From Fasciolopsis buskii (Eukaryota > Platyhelminthes > Trematoda > Plagiorchiida > Fasciolidae), in assembly GCA_008360955.1 (NCBI GenBank), contig LUCM01000130.1, positions 1-64,000 of the forward strand: a DNA stretch of 64,000 nt, given 5' to 3'. A program made the translations under genes and the position numbers. The notes beneath the pieces were generated by a model that saw only the letters and a program-made list of their open reading frames with translations, ran no database searches and had not been told where the DNA came from. This document shows positions 1-12,823 of the stretch, piece by piece; the stretch's first letter is position 1; every line of letters starts with the position of its first letter.

Positions 1-879
1 AATCGTTAAGGGGCTTGGCTTACTGATCATTCCCTTCATTTCGAATGCAGGATCACTTGTCACCGGTCTCAATTTACAAAACAAGGACTGATTATGATCC
101 CACGGGATCTTTTAGAAGACCTGGCCCGGCCGGGCCATGCATCCACGAGCTTCTTCAAGCCTTCAGATATTTCAGACTACGACAGGATTCTAATTTTGCC
201 GTTGAGAAAGCCAATAAATTAGAGAAGACTGGGAAACCGCTTCGCCAGCAAAAAATTTTGCACTCCTTTATTTCCCTTTCGCCCATCAGGGATTATCGTT
301 CGTAATACTTAGTCACATATAACAGCATCGCCTATAGGAAACTGCTGAGCATTCTTAAGTAATCGGCGCGCGTCCTCTGAACGTATTTCTGCAACAGCTT
401 TAAAATTTCGCTATATTCCTGAGCACCAACTTGCAACGACTCCATCCGAACAGATTTGCATCGAAAAACGAGAAGCCAAAAAGAAGGCGTGCAAAAATTA
501 TGTATTAAGATAGATAAAAATTTACTTCGGGTTCTCAGTGCACCATGTATATTCAAACGACTTCTCCCCAAGACTTAGCAACGAATTCTTGAAAACGCCG
601 TCAGTTGAAGCAGTTGGTATATGCAGGTTTCACGGTGTGCGCTGTTTATATATGTAATTCAACAGACGATGGGTCGAAATGGATAATGTGAAGGCAAATA
701 CATACCGAGAACGTTGAATCGAAAGAAAGCACTACGTGGCGGTAAGCGCACCGGCGTGCTGTCCTTCAACAACCTCGGTCTCACGCATCCGTAAACCAAT
801 GTTTGATTACTCTTTCTATATCCAGGACCGACTCTTCCTGGAATGCTACAATTCATTTCACAGCTTCCGTTGGCCAGCA
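1..879. other. Left edge, nothing identified
   Basis: Mixed-composition DNA with only short ORFs. It may include the end of the DNA transposon remnant that follows, but no terminal repeat was found. Confidence 0.5.
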
Positions 880-1160
880 AGTGAAAACTACTGAATCAGT
901 TTACTAATAGTGACCCCTGCAAATCGACGAATGGATACAGCCGTTTTCCCACTAGTACCGAGCCAGTTGCACTGCAAATCAAGCGCTTCACCCATAGTCG
1001 CATTCATTATACTGCGCACCGTGGTACTTACATCTCTGGCCCCAGAAAGATTTAGTTCATCAACCTGTGATTTTAATGAAAGCCCCGGACGACTTACCGT
1101 TTCGTTGGAATTCCGCATAACACAACCCCTGTTTGAGCTTGGCCGGACCATCTAGGTCGA
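880..1160 (-). pseudogene. DUF4806-like fragment of a transposon companion ORF
   Basis: The minus frame from 1,151 to 888 reads ELNLSGARDVSTTVRSIM followed by a CNWLG.SGK segment and a basic, hydrophobic end. This resembles the DUF4806 pattern (small N-terminal motif, T/VR..M, then W.G..GK...). DUF4806-type ORFs often accompany the transposase type found just upstream on the same strand. The Ser/Pro-rich minus ORF at 1,242-1,577 may be its linker. The match is short and made from memory of the family pattern, so it could be wrong. Confidence 0.4.
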
Positions 1161-1779
1161 GGGCTGCGGTTGGCTGGCAACGAACAACTTCACTCCTGGT
1201 TGACCTTCGGGTCATTTAGTGCCGCCAAATCTCCGTCTAAGTTATTTGCAAAACCGATAGTTCAGACCTATTCCACTACCTTCCACCGTGACCAGAGTAG
1301 CAGGTGCTGATGCTTCCGCATAAAATGTTTGAACACTCGCAATTTCTAATAAAAGCTCCATGAAAATCAAGTCAGGATAAGCTGAAACTTGCCTGAAATT
1401 TGACATGGACTCTGTTGTTAATTGGTGACAGCTGGTTGCTGGCACAAGTGTCGGAGGTGGACTGGACGAACGATGAGATGAAGATTCAAATGTATACCCG
1501 GTAGTGACAACATCGTTGGTAATATTTACCCCGGACGATTTTGGGGATCTTTCACGCGAATCCTCCAGTGGCTTCAATGCCGGAGGCTGTTCCTCCGAAC
1601 ATCCTTTCGTTGATTATTGGACGGGACTCTCAGGTCACATCGGGAGAACTTATGACATGAATCCTTCTAATAGGATACTTTTACAAAAAGAGATCAGTGA
1701 CTCCGATCACCAGAAGCTGTTCCTCTCCCGGACTGCCACAAGAATTATTTCTGGAGGTTAATTGATCTCATCAGGTTGT

Positions 1780-2950
1780 CTAGCAGACGGATTATTAACA
1801 TTTTTCTTACCACAGTTGTATAAGTCCGTGTACTTATACGACGGGATGGAATCCGGTCCGTATTCTCCGTTGATAAGCTGCGAATGTTTTTGACTTCGGC
1901 CATTCCACGGGTTGATAAATACATAACCTAGCGTGAGGGATTCAAAAATGCAGCAACGGAGCTGCTGAGTGGGATTTTTGGGTCCTCGGATGCCGAATTT
2001 CAAGAATTGCATCAAGGATTTCTAAGAAAAGCAAGAAAAGCTATCCACAGCATCGTGAAATAAGGCATTCTCTGGCAAATGAATTAAAGCATTGCAGAAT
2101 AAACCATGTTAGAAGAGCTATACAGTAATAAAAACGATTGCACAAGGCACCGGACAAGAATTACCGCGGAAGTATTGCAAGTTCTATGTACATAAGGGTG
2201 ACGCAAAATATAAATGGACCGACAATGACATGAAATGCACTTCGACATCAGCAGAGTCCAACATACGATAAAAACATGCAAAATTCCGTGGCTTTGCAAC
2301 CTCCGACATATTGACCGAATATAACACGGTGGGCTGTTGCTGCAGGCAAGAATATGCTTACCGAGGGTTTCTACGTCTGGTCGACGTAAATAATGGCGAT
2401 TCTTGACGGGGCCATGTAACCACAGTGCAAGCAGCTTGTTCATAACACCTAAGCACACACGATGCATGTAATCCAACGCAAAAAAGAAAATCATATCTAT
2501 GCGTAGGGATACAAGAGGATTGAGGCCAACATGATGTTTTCGGTGCCGCTTGGTGCAAAAAGAGCTATCCTCAAGAGTTTTGCATCTAATGTAGGGAAGC
2601 GTTAGGGACTAATCATAGTAAAGTCCATGTTGAATGCAATTGTCACGGCCGAAGCAACCCGTCGGCCTTTCCATTTGTTAGATGACAGCCCGTGCGAGTG
2701 TATCACAGACAAAGGAAGACAGATTGCACCGCACAGATTTAGTGCAAACTTATATGGTGTTCCTCAGAATCATATTCGGTTCAGATATGCATTCGCTGAG
2801 CAAATCTGAAATCGATGGCGGTTTGCATTTGCCACAACAGAATCCAACGATGAACAACGGTGTGCAGCATGGATCTATGATACTTCCAAGCATGGACCAC
2901 AACTGCACATTTGAAGAACCGAAAACCGTCGTGCCTTCACAATCGTGTGT
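1780..2950 (-). pseudogene. tnp2/CACTA-like transposase remnant
   Basis: Several minus frames, linked by frameshifts and stops, follow one known order of motifs: NVQLWSMLGSI near 2,900; FVCDTLARAV near 2,700; a GCFGRDNCIQHGLYYD zinc-knuckle-like block near 2,650; HHVGLNPLV then ALDYMHRVCLGVMNKLLALW at 2,530-2,400; EFCMFLSYVG near 2,280; and YGPDSI...VHGLIQL near 1,850. DYMH.VCLGV followed by E.R.FL.Y.GP is typical of a large animal transposase group usually placed with tnp2/EnSpm. At least four frame changes show it is dead. The superfamily name is less certain than the transposase assignment. Confidence 0.65.
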
Positions 2951-4990
2951 AGTATCACGGCGTCCGCCGGTGGTTCCGTTTGAGAAAGCTGCCTTTGAAT
3001 GCTACCTTCAAGCCCAGTATGAATACACTGTCCAGTGGACGGTTCCACAATTAAACTTCTTCTAGGCGTTCGAAGCAGCGTCCTTGGGGCGCGACAAATG
3101 TTCGGCACCTGGGGACGTCTGGCTTACAAAAGTCCCCTTAGCCGCGCCGTCGTCAGCCTGAAACGGATGAAAGCAGTCGGAATGGAATCCAACAGAGAAC
3201 TTGTGCTTTGCTGAGTGCCATTTTCCACAAGTTAATCCGCGACTGCTTTTTCTGCGACAGTGCACAAGATTAGGTGCAAAAAAACTGCATATCCACAAAC
3301 GACACAACGTCAGTTGCCAACCGCGTCTCGTTGTGAATCTCAGGTACTACAAGCGTCTGAGGATGCATTTTTAAATTTAAAATTTTTGTCCCCTACTGAT
3401 GTATCTGGAATAGCGGAACATTCAAAGATAGGTTTTGGTGAACCTGAGACAATTATGTTGGACATCGACTCCGCTTAAAGGGAGATCGAAGGAATGTAAG
3501 CGGCCGAAACTCCTAAATTAAATTTTGCAGCAAAATGCAGAACACTCACTTGGCTGGTCTAACCTCGGCCATTTAACGCCATGCTCTCACAGTGCAGATT
3601 CCCTACAAACAGCACAATAAGGCGCTGAGCGCTTTCTTTGTTGCACGATAACTCTGCCTTCTCGTGATGTTACGCATGACTGAAAAGTACGTCTACTCAT
3701 TCAACTGTAGATAAAAATGAGTCTGTTATACACAACCAAATGTGTTGCACGCGATGCCTTTGAAAACAATATGCAATTGCTTACGAAGTTCATTGTCAAT
3801 GGCCGGGTTACGTAAACATGAAACTATCATAACCCATGGTTTTCTGGCGGTTTTAAACGAAAACTAGGAACCCAATGTGAAGTTACTTGTCAGATAAAAC
3901 AGAACTGTCATTGCACTAGATGTGGCCTCGTCTCAGATTAGCTTGACTGGAAGTGCAAACACGGTCTCTGTCATGACGCCAGCACTTTCAACTAAAGAGA
4001 AAACCGGGAAATTTGCAAAAGTCTTTGCAACATGCCCTCAGGCCAAAGTTTCCCAAATGACACTAATCAAAATACGAAGGAATTACGAAGCAACTTCTGA
4101 TGTCACAAAGCGGGACAACAATCAGCGGCAAGAAAAACTAGTGGTGAAGATGACCGGGGCGTAGAGAAACCAGCCACTTAAACAAATGTGCCCCAACTTG
4201 AGTTCAAAAAATTGCAGCAAAAGTTTAGCAAAATTACAAATTAGCAATCAGGATTTAGTTTCAAGGGGCAGCGTGTTCTTTTCTTGCATACATCTTTATG
4301 TGTCCATCTCTTTCTCAGACGTTACCGAACCTTAATGGTGAGCACTGTGCTGCCTGGGGTGTTGCAAACCAAAAAAACTCGCCACCAGCATACCGATTCG
4401 AACGCTCGTTTTACCGTCACGGTTAATCCTGTCTGTTACAAACTGCATTAAGGTCTACGGGCTTGGCTTTGTAGCCGCAAGATTCTTCATGCCCTCGGGG
4501 CACGTTCTGACTTTACTTAGTGGCGCAAATTCAAAATGTTTATTGGTTTTCGGCCCTCCGATTCCGTGGTACATGACGCGTAATTGGTAGGGTTCTTCCG
4601 AATCGCCATGGAGTTTCATTTATATGCTGAATAGCTCGATTGTTTACCCAAACTAACTGAAATTCTGCAGTATTCATAATATTTTTTCAGGTAGGATGAT
4701 GGATATTTACTTCTTAATAAACCAATACTGCATTGTTAACGAAGCCGACGAACAATCACATAAATTATCTACTTTGATAAATAAATATTTATCAAGAATT
4801 GCTAACAATAAGGTAGGGCTGTATAGGTTTCGACGTAAGTTAGATTTGAAAAGGATTAAACTTAATAAGTATTCATATTCATTGATATAATCATAACAAT
4901 TACAACAAAGTACCCAAAACATTTTATATCTATCTGTTTAGCCTTCTTATGTTCTGTGCTCACTGGTTTTAAGTAAAATCTGAGGGTTGC
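2951..4990. other. Unassigned stretch
   Basis: No convincing coding or repeat signal. The 127-aa plus ORF at 2,682-3,065 overlaps the transposase remnant antisense and is taken as a shadow. A GTTCGAATC string near 4,400 (minus) lacks an upstream A box. Confidence 0.5.
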
Positions 4991-4994
4991 CCGA

Positions 4995-5430
4995 TGGGTG
5001 TCGTCTTCGTCCATTTCAGTGAAGTGCTGAATAAAGTTCCACACTACTAGCTGGTCGTGATGCTGAAATTCTTTGCATTTCTAGCAAGGCTGTGCCAATG
5101 GATTAGGAATTTTGTGCGAACAATGTCATTCGCTATGAGGGTCTCAACTTGTATTCCATCAGTTATTATTCAGGAACTCGTGTAGCGCAAGGCTTCGTCC
5201 TGAGGCCACTGTTGTTTAGGGTGTTCATAGATGACTGCCACAGGCCGTGAAGTCTCCATGTTTAGTCTACGCAGATGACCTGAAGCTCCACCGAATAATC
5301 AGAAAACGGGATGATCAGAGACAACTGCGCGAGGACCTGCAGTGTACATGTACTCTATGGCCCGTTGGTTGGGGACATGGGGGTTGCCACTGAATCAGGG
5401 AGAACGTGCGCATATTCGGATAGATTCCCT
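4995..5430 (+). pseudogene. CR1/Jockey-type reverse transcriptase fragment
   Basis: Plus-strand frames read GVVFVHFSEVLNKVPH (RT motif A, with the first catalytic Asp replaced by His), a W.RNF block, GTRVAQGFVLRPLLF (family GVPQGSVLGPLLF) and LVYADDLKLHRIIRK with the intact YADD core, then LREDLQ and LNQGERAHIRI. The order and spacing match motifs A to D of CR1/Jockey LINE polymerases. Two or more frameshifts and internal stops mean it is inactive. No 5' end, endonuclease or tail was found. Confidence 0.75.
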
Positions 5431-8400
5431 AGGATTAGATGATAAATACAGCTATGACAAACAGGTGAATGCGAATTGGCTTCCTGGATGCCGTTCGACG
5501 CTGTTTTAGCCAGCTGTCTTACAACTCCTTCAGACAACTGTGCTCCAGCCACGTATGCCTACTATTGGAGTTTTCTGAAGAAGTTGCTTCTTTCTTATCT
5601 AAGGCTGCAGAGTGTACAAAGCTAAAGGAGGTGAAGTGGGTCGCCAATGGCTTCTTTTTGGGGCCACGAGAACTCAACTGTGGAGCTAGATTACAAATGG
5701 ATAGGTTGTTTACTATGGCATATAACTGTGCTGGAGAAAAAATATTTTGTCGTCCGCGCAAAATCCGAACTGAATTGGTACCGGAGCTTTGGGCTGGATC
5801 AACGCCCTGCGGCTGTAGCCGGATCATATGGCACGCATTTAAACTAAAAATCGGAGTCTGTTTGAATTCTCCTGTTGTTTGCAAAGAAGACAAAAGCAGA
5901 TGACCACAGCATTTTCAAGTCAGCATAGGAAAGATTCTTGTTGGCGAATGCGCCACAACTCCTTCCGTCAGGGATCGCAAAGAAACTGTCAGCGATAAAG
6001 TTTACGCGATTGGACCCCTTCTGATTCTAACTAAAGAGCGATTGAAAGTAAACCCGTATCCATTGTCAAACAACCACTAACATCTTTCAAGAGTTCTTCG
6101 GTAACCTCTCGCTGCTTACCGACTAGTTGCTGAGATGTTTCCCGGTTGAGAATCCCCTGGGCACAATTTAATGTTCTTGGACAACCAAGGATACATCCAG
6201 AGGGCTAGTTAGTAGGTGAAGTCCAAGCACTAACTCATTGTATAAAAAGCCCACCATAATTCGTTTGCTGTGTTGCAAAATCCTGCACGAGTAATCTACA
6301 AAATGCATTTATTCTATCTCACTCTGACAACCTATGTGCAGGATTATAACACGATACATGCAGACGATATAACCAATGGACTGGCTGTCGAGGCAGCCGA
6401 TTCAAGGCTACGCAGATACCTGCAAGGCCAAGTTGTTTAAAGTCTCTCCGGTTTTTGACCGAAAAAATAAAAATATCCAAGCTGTATTCCTGAGCGAAAT
6501 AATGTGAGCTACATGTCCCTAAAATTGTTCACAAAGTACTACTAACTGCTCTTGCATTTAATTTAAACTTATTTTTCATCATTCTATGCTATAATCTAGA
6601 ATAGTCCCCGGTGTGCAAAAAGACTCATGCTTGCTCACAGCGATGAGTTAAATGGCGCACTCTTAGAAATAACTTTAATAAAGCACCATCTGATAAGAGT
6701 TGGGTTGACATACTTCATCGTGAGTTTTACGTCCTTATGCTTTAACAAACCCGGTGTGATCTTCCGCCGCTCAAAACTGGCAATGTTTTCTAGTTGTTTC
6801 TTTTTGTCAGTGTGTCTGATGGTACTTTAGGGTATCACGTAACTAACTTATGAATTCTATGCTTTTGTCGGTTATTTTATGCGAAAAAATTCAAAGGCAT
6901 CCACCGGAAATTAATATTTGTTTGATGGTTGTGGTGCTCTAACCTCAATAAATTTTTCTCTACACTGAAGTAACTTTTTCACATGGGCCTGATCTCTCAG
7001 ACACAGCCAAATGCGTGAAAAAGTTAAGAAAGCATCAGGACATCAGTCTAGCGCTGTCAGGGAAGCTTTTCACTTATCTAGATAATGACTGCATCTAATA
7101 TGTGAATAAGTACATATTGCACCACACAACCGTAAATTTATACCAGGCTACATTTTTTGCAATGCGATGACCGTGCTATTTAAAAATTTCGTCTTTTAAT
7201 TTTTTCAGTGGACACTAGCGTTCAAGCTTTAAAGATGCTTACGGTTTTGGATAGTAACAATTAAGCTGAGTTAACCGTCAGTTAGATACTTTCATGTAGC
7301 AGCCTTACAAAGGAAAAGCTAAATGTCTCCAAAAAAGAGAATTTTTAGCAGATGTGAATAATGTATTCTCCTGGTAATAAACCGAGGTGATATTAACATG
7401 CTTTACTACGCCTCTGCATTTCAGGTTAGTACATTTTTGATGTCCGTTGGTGTTTCTCAAGGTTTTCTGTAGCTTTTTTACCAGCTTGCACAACCAATTA
7501 CGGAGAACCTAAATGAGTTACAACTAAGGGGGATTAATTTTAAACAGTGAATAAAGGGTGCGCGCTAAGGAAAATTATGACGAAGAAAAGTTTCACACTA
7601 ACTGTACCACTTACTTAAATCGATTAGTGTTTAAACAAACCTCTGTAGCTGCAAAGTGGCCAAGTAAATAAAACCATTGTTCGCACATTATTTCACTCCA
7701 ACATTGGAAAGGTACTCCTTTACCTTAGTTTCAGGAATACTTGTGTCAATCAAACAAGGGGTGGTATAAAACATTAAGTGAAACAGCTGAGAGCATTGCA
7801 GGTATTTCTTTTGACAATGATGACACAGGTGGGTGAGCAAACCTTAGGCTCAGAACCTAGTATGGTTAAATCGCACGGGACGACTAGGCCAAACATTACG
7901 ATTGACGTAAGAGAATCTTATTGCCATCCATACCAACTGAATGTATTTCCAAAGGTTTGTAGTAATGACAGTAAAATAAGCTGATGAATCGAAGTTCAAC
8001 CACATACACCAGAGTTTCAACATATTAACCTAACAGACAACCCTTCAAAATAGTCTAACGAAACAGCGATGTTGTCCAAGGATAAGGATTTGAATTTTAC
8101 TAAGTAAGACCCTAAATAAGTCAAACTACCACTGGATGTTTGTCACTATATTCAGCACAGAGATTAGCAACCACGGTTTTGACAGATTAGGTAACTTAAA
8201 ATCATTTAATCATAAGCAGACAGATAAGCGTAAATAGATCACTATTTTGCTTATCATTTGAAATCTAGAAGAGAGGCATTCGGTGAATAATAGAGTTATT
8301 TTTGTGGGTAATTTAACGTTGTTGTCCTAGTTAACTTCGTGTTATTTCAATTTGATCACTTTCCTGATTGCAAGCAGTATTCTTCTGAAATAATTTTATG

Positions 8401-9700
8401 CTCGTGACTAACAAGCGACCGTTTATATTTGTAAAAACATACGAATACATTCCCTCATTCAACGATTGAACCTCTGTGTTCAAGTTCCTAGAAGAACGTT
8501 CATTCTCTTTTTTCTTTTGGTCCATGGTATTCAAAGAAATTCAACCACTGCTGGAAAAACCAGTAAATGTTAGGCAAAAACTTTGTCAGTTATTTGTGAT
8601 AAACGCTGGTGATATTTCGCCAAAAATGATTAATTGGTAAGAGTTTTACAAATTTATGTTTTTTAGGGCCAGTGGTTGCTGCTGACTAAAGGTTTCTTGC
8701 AAAAGAAAGTGAGTTTGGAATTTCTGGACTTTCACCGTGTATTTTAAGTAAATAAAACGAAATTGTTTCTCGTTTGTATTTTTGGCTTTGGGAAATCGAT
8801 TGGCAAGGTCAAGTTATACTTTGAATATGAATCAACGCACTCTTGTTTTACAGCAGACAGGTTTCATGCACAATTTATCGCTTTTCTGCTTATGCCGACT
8901 TAGAAAATTACATAACTCTACTCCCTGTAATCAACAGCAACAGAACATTTGCATTAGATACCAAGGTTGTGCACTAGACGGGCAACGAAATTCTTCGTGT
9001 GCAGTCGGGCAACTTCAAAGAAAACGGCTACCGTCACAATAATATAAACTTTGTAGCTATTTTTGCAGGGAAGCTGCCTTGAATTTTTGAGTCAGTTGAA
9101 AAGTGACTAACCGTAATGGTCGCCCTAGATACATTGCAGGTCACGGTACCAGTGCATTTAGTCCTTACCAAATTGTTGACGTTTTTGTGGATTTATTTAT
9201 ACGCCGTTGTCAAAGCGCATAAGGTGAACAAGCTTATTTATCTCTGATCTCCTCGGGTGGACAGTAGATGCGACGGGTCAAGCATATTAGGGCCCCATAT
9301 AGTTCTCGCAGCCCCATGATTTAAGGTCATAGTTTCCGGCCATCCAAACCTCCCATGTAGTAGAATCAAACAGCTTTGATGCATGCTCCCTCCACTACGC
9401 TCATATGTGAGGCGCAAGAAAAGAAAATGAAAAGTCTGTGTGGTACAGTTATACAGTCCAATGTCATTATGAAAATCTCTATCCAGTCGGTATCATAAGA
9501 GGCCTGGTTATCACTAAAATAAAGGCCATCAGTTGATTTTTGACGCTCATACTACTGAATACTTGCAAAAGCACACAACATGCACCCTGCAGAATAGATG
9601 AGTAAAGTCAAGAAAATGACCTTCAGTGACACAACTTGAAGACTGATGCGACTTTACGTCTTCAAAGGCAAAAGAGGACAGATGGATAGCGTTTTCTTTT
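5431..9700. other. AT-rich DNA without recognised genes
   Basis: Apart from the RT trace at 6.3 kb, I see no gene, RNA or repeat. ORFs of 60-144 codons occur (for example 5,469-5,903) but show no known motif and have antisense partners of similar length, as expected by chance. Confidence 0.6.
6310..6470 (+). pseudogene. Possible second RT trace (ADDI block)
   Basis: A plus frame reads YVQDYNTIHADDITNG followed by DSRLRRYLQG, which is reminiscent of the YADD region and following helix of a LINE reverse transcriptase. It is too short for certainty. Confidence 0.3.
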
Positions 9701-9706
9701 CTTGCA

Positions 9707-9885
9707 GGCAGTGGCAAAGCGCGTAATGTCGTGGCGTTTGGACGAGAAGGTCGCGGGTTCGATTCCTCTCACCGCCGATTGAGGTCCCCACTTGGCAGCC
9801 CTCTGCTGGCCGCGGCCACCTTCCTGAAAAATGATATACATTGTTAGTTTATTAATAAAGGAAGTAGAAGATGAAAGATAAAAAC
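9707..9885 (+). mobile_element. tRNA-derived SINE, copy 1
   Basis: A 70-nt tRNA-like head (9,707-9,776) has GGCAGTG and CACCGCC ends that pair at 6 of 7 positions, an A-box-like TGGCAAAGCGCG and a B box GGTTCGATTCC matching the Pol III consensus. A shared body follows (CACTTGGCAGCCCTCTGCTGG, shown here in part) with CCTTCCTGAAA and an AT-rich tail containing AGATGAAAGAT. The same head and body recur inverted at 39.3-39.5 kb, which establishes it as a dispersed repeat rather than a tRNA gene. Confidence 0.75.
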
Positions 9886-11817
9886 CCACACTAACGTTCA
9901 AAGCTGCTTTAAAGGCGCCTGTTTGAATGTGCTGGAGGGCATTCCGACGAATTCAAGTGTTTTGTTAATCTAACGTGGTTTTGTTTTTGCAGCAAATCAG
10001 ACCCTTTTTTCCTTAGCCTTGTTGTCGAATTACTGTTAATAATTAGATGGATGAGAGCTTATAATTAGAAATCACGATGAATTTTAATAATTCTGCCTCA
10101 CCATGCATCAACATTTAGCAACTTTCATTTGATTATATTGGTATGAATTTTGTTCGGTACTTACTTGCATTTTATCAGGTTTCTCATATTTAGTGAACAA
10201 TTTCCGAAAACTCTGGATTCTACCTATGATAAGTTTTGCTACTTGACCCAACAGAAATTTTATTTCTTTTTTAAATTCAATTATTTTTATTGCTTTTAGC
10301 ATCTTTACCTTCTCCAAGAAGAGCCAAATTTCGGATAAAAGGCCTCTTGCACTGTCTCATCCAGGAGGAATGAAGTAACAGTTAATCCAAGCTAACTACC
10401 GTCGAACTACAAAAGAAAGCCACGAAACTCACTTAAATCTACGGTATATTGAGCAAGCAGAACCTCTGGTTTCATCCGAAGATAAAATGAGCCTTGCATT
10501 TATAAACCAAACCTAAGCAGGTTACACGACTCTGCGATAGTCCTGACGCCGTAATGTTTAGGCTCTTTGATCAGGGACTTCCAATAAGGCCAGAAAAGTT
10601 ACCCTTTCACTTTGATTTGACTAAGTGAGAGATATATGACACTTATAAATCGTAGACCAAAACCGGAAATCGGAAAACGGAATATTTTACATGCGTGAAC
10701 ATATATATCGCACTTTTACTTCTTGTCGCTCTCGCGATTTACTTCTAAAGTTCAGGACCTAGGAAAAGATTTGTCCTAAATTTAGGAGTACATCATTATA
10801 TTTAATATAACATTTTGATCTTATTTCCTCTGATTATCGGGCGGTTAAAAAAGCGATGTAATGAGCAATTTCTACCTCACGGAAGAAACAAGTTACCGAT
10901 AACTCGGAATGATAAGCCTGGTTATAAGAGCATTTTAATTCTTCTGACTTGTGTTTTAAATGCTCACCTTTGAAAGGCCATGGAATTGCTATTTCACTGA
11001 AAACCATATATTTAATTCAATCAATTGGTGTTAAGACTTTTTCGTATATGTAAAGTTGCTCATATCACTTCGACAGATCCCTGCCACCTTAACTACTGTT
11101 TTCCGTAAGACTGTTATGGCCCAGTTTTGATCACATTGGTTTCATTCAAAGTCAGACTTTTTCAGGTCAAAGTTTGCCAGCGCCGATGAACAAAACGAGT
11201 GCATCAGTCTTCTACTCGGAGCTTTACATGTTAATATGTATCTCCCAGAAACTTACTCTTGACATTCTGAGTAAGATTTGCAGGCTAGAATATACCTAAA
11301 CAAAACTTTCTCACTGCTTGGTTGCCGGTTGTATTTTCCTTGGAACGTAATCTTATTATTTTGAATCTCATACAGTTAGTAACTCCCTCGACCGCAATGA
11401 AAAGTTGTTCCTCTTTGGTTTCTTTGTATTCTGGTTTTTCTTTTTCTTAATGTTATATGCGACCTGTCTGCGTTAGTACTGACTTTATAGCGTCCCATGA
11501 ATTCCTGTTTTGTTGTGCTTATATTTGTGCGGGCGTATTCTCGCCTGCTTTGTTGTATTTTTGTTTGGGTGTCACTTTTCTAGGACCAACCTTTTTTTGC
11601 TGTGCTTGCTACACAGGCCCCCTTCTGCACTATCAATACAACATAGGTTGATGTAAATCGTCCTTAATGTTTTTAGTTCTCCTCAAGTAAAGGGATCGGA
11701 AAATTCCGGTGTCTTTCCCAATGTTCATCCTGTCACTGGGGGGCTCATCAAATGCGGTGCCAGTGGTAATCGTTCGGAATAAATTAAGTAAAATCAAAGT
11801 GAACATAATTTTTAAAC
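9886..11817. other. AT-rich DNA, nothing identified
   Basis: No convincing coding, RNA or repeat signal up to the palindromic insertion. Confidence 0.6.
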
Positions 11818-11830
11818 TAAGGTTAAATAA

Positions 11831-12050
11831 TTATTGTGAATGATATAATATTAATAACACAGCGTTGTTGGTAGATGTAATGCGCCAACGTTTCGACTAC
11901 CGTGGGTAGTCTTTCTCAAGGCAAGTTTTACAATCAAATGCATTTGATTGTAAAACTTGCCTTGAGAAAGACTACCCACGGTAGTCGAAACGTTGGCGCA
12001 TTACATCTACCAACAACGCTGTGTTATTAATATTATATCATTCACAATAA
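11831..12050. repeat. Perfect 220-bp palindrome, copy A
   Basis: Two 110-nt arms meet at AAATG|CATTT with no spacer and no mismatch. The outer ends are TTATTGTGAA and TTCACAATAA. The right end stops exactly at the N gap. Confidence 0.97.
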
Positions 12051-12823
12051 NNNNNNNNNNNNNNNNNNNNNNNNNNNNNNNNNNNNNNNNNNNNNNNNNN
12101 NNNNNNNNNNNNNNNNNNNNNNNNNNNNNNNNNNNNNNNNNNNNNNNNNNNNNNNNNNNNNNNNNNNNNNNNNNNNNNNNNNNNNNNNNNNNNNNNNNNN
12201 NNNNNNNNNNNNNNNNNNNNNNNNNNNNNNNNNNNNNNNNNNNNNNNNNNNNNNNNNNNNNNNNNNNNNNNNNNNNNNNNNNNNNNNNNNNNNNNNNNNN
12301 NNNNNNNNNNNNNNNNNNNNNNNNNNNNNNNNNNNNNNNNNNNNNNNNNNNNNNNNNNNNNNNNNNNNNNNNNNNNNNNNNNNNNNNNNNNNNNNNNNNN
12401 NNNNNNNNNNNNNNNNNNNNNNNNNNNNNNNNNNNNNNNNNNNNNNNNNNNNNNNNNNNNNNNNNNNNNNNNNNNNNNNNNNNNNNNNNNNNNNNNNNNN
12501 NNNNNNNNNNNNNNNNNNNNNNNNNNNNNNNNNNNNNNNNNNNNNNNNNNNNNNNNNNNNNNNNNNNNNNNNNNNNNNNNNNNNNNNNNNNNNNNNNNNN
12601 NNNNNNNNNNNNNNNNNNNNNNNNNNNNNNNNNNNNNNNNNNNNNNNNNNNNNNNNNNNNNNNNNNNNNNNNNNNNNNNNNNNNNNNNNNNNNNNNNNNN
12701 NNNNNNNNNNNNNNNNNNNNNNNNNNNNNNNNNNNNNNNNNNNNNNNNNNNNNNNNNNNNNNNNNNNNNNNNNNNNNNNNNNNNNNNNNNNNNNNNNNNN
12801 NNNNNNNNNNNNNNNNNNNNNNN
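12051..12823. other. Assembly gap (773 N)
   Basis: Unknown bases, bounded to the nucleotide by two palindrome copies. The ORFs crossing it consist of unknown residues and are meaningless. Further palindrome copies are a plausible content because such sequence breaks assembly. Confidence 1.

Noticed and set aside
4385..4440. GTTCGAATC on the minus strand as a tRNA or SINE
   Set aside because: No A box at the right distance and no acceptor stem.
9707..9776. A functional tRNA gene
   Set aside because: The anticodon and T stems do not pair properly, and the head is fused to a repeated body found elsewhere in the window, so it is a SINE.
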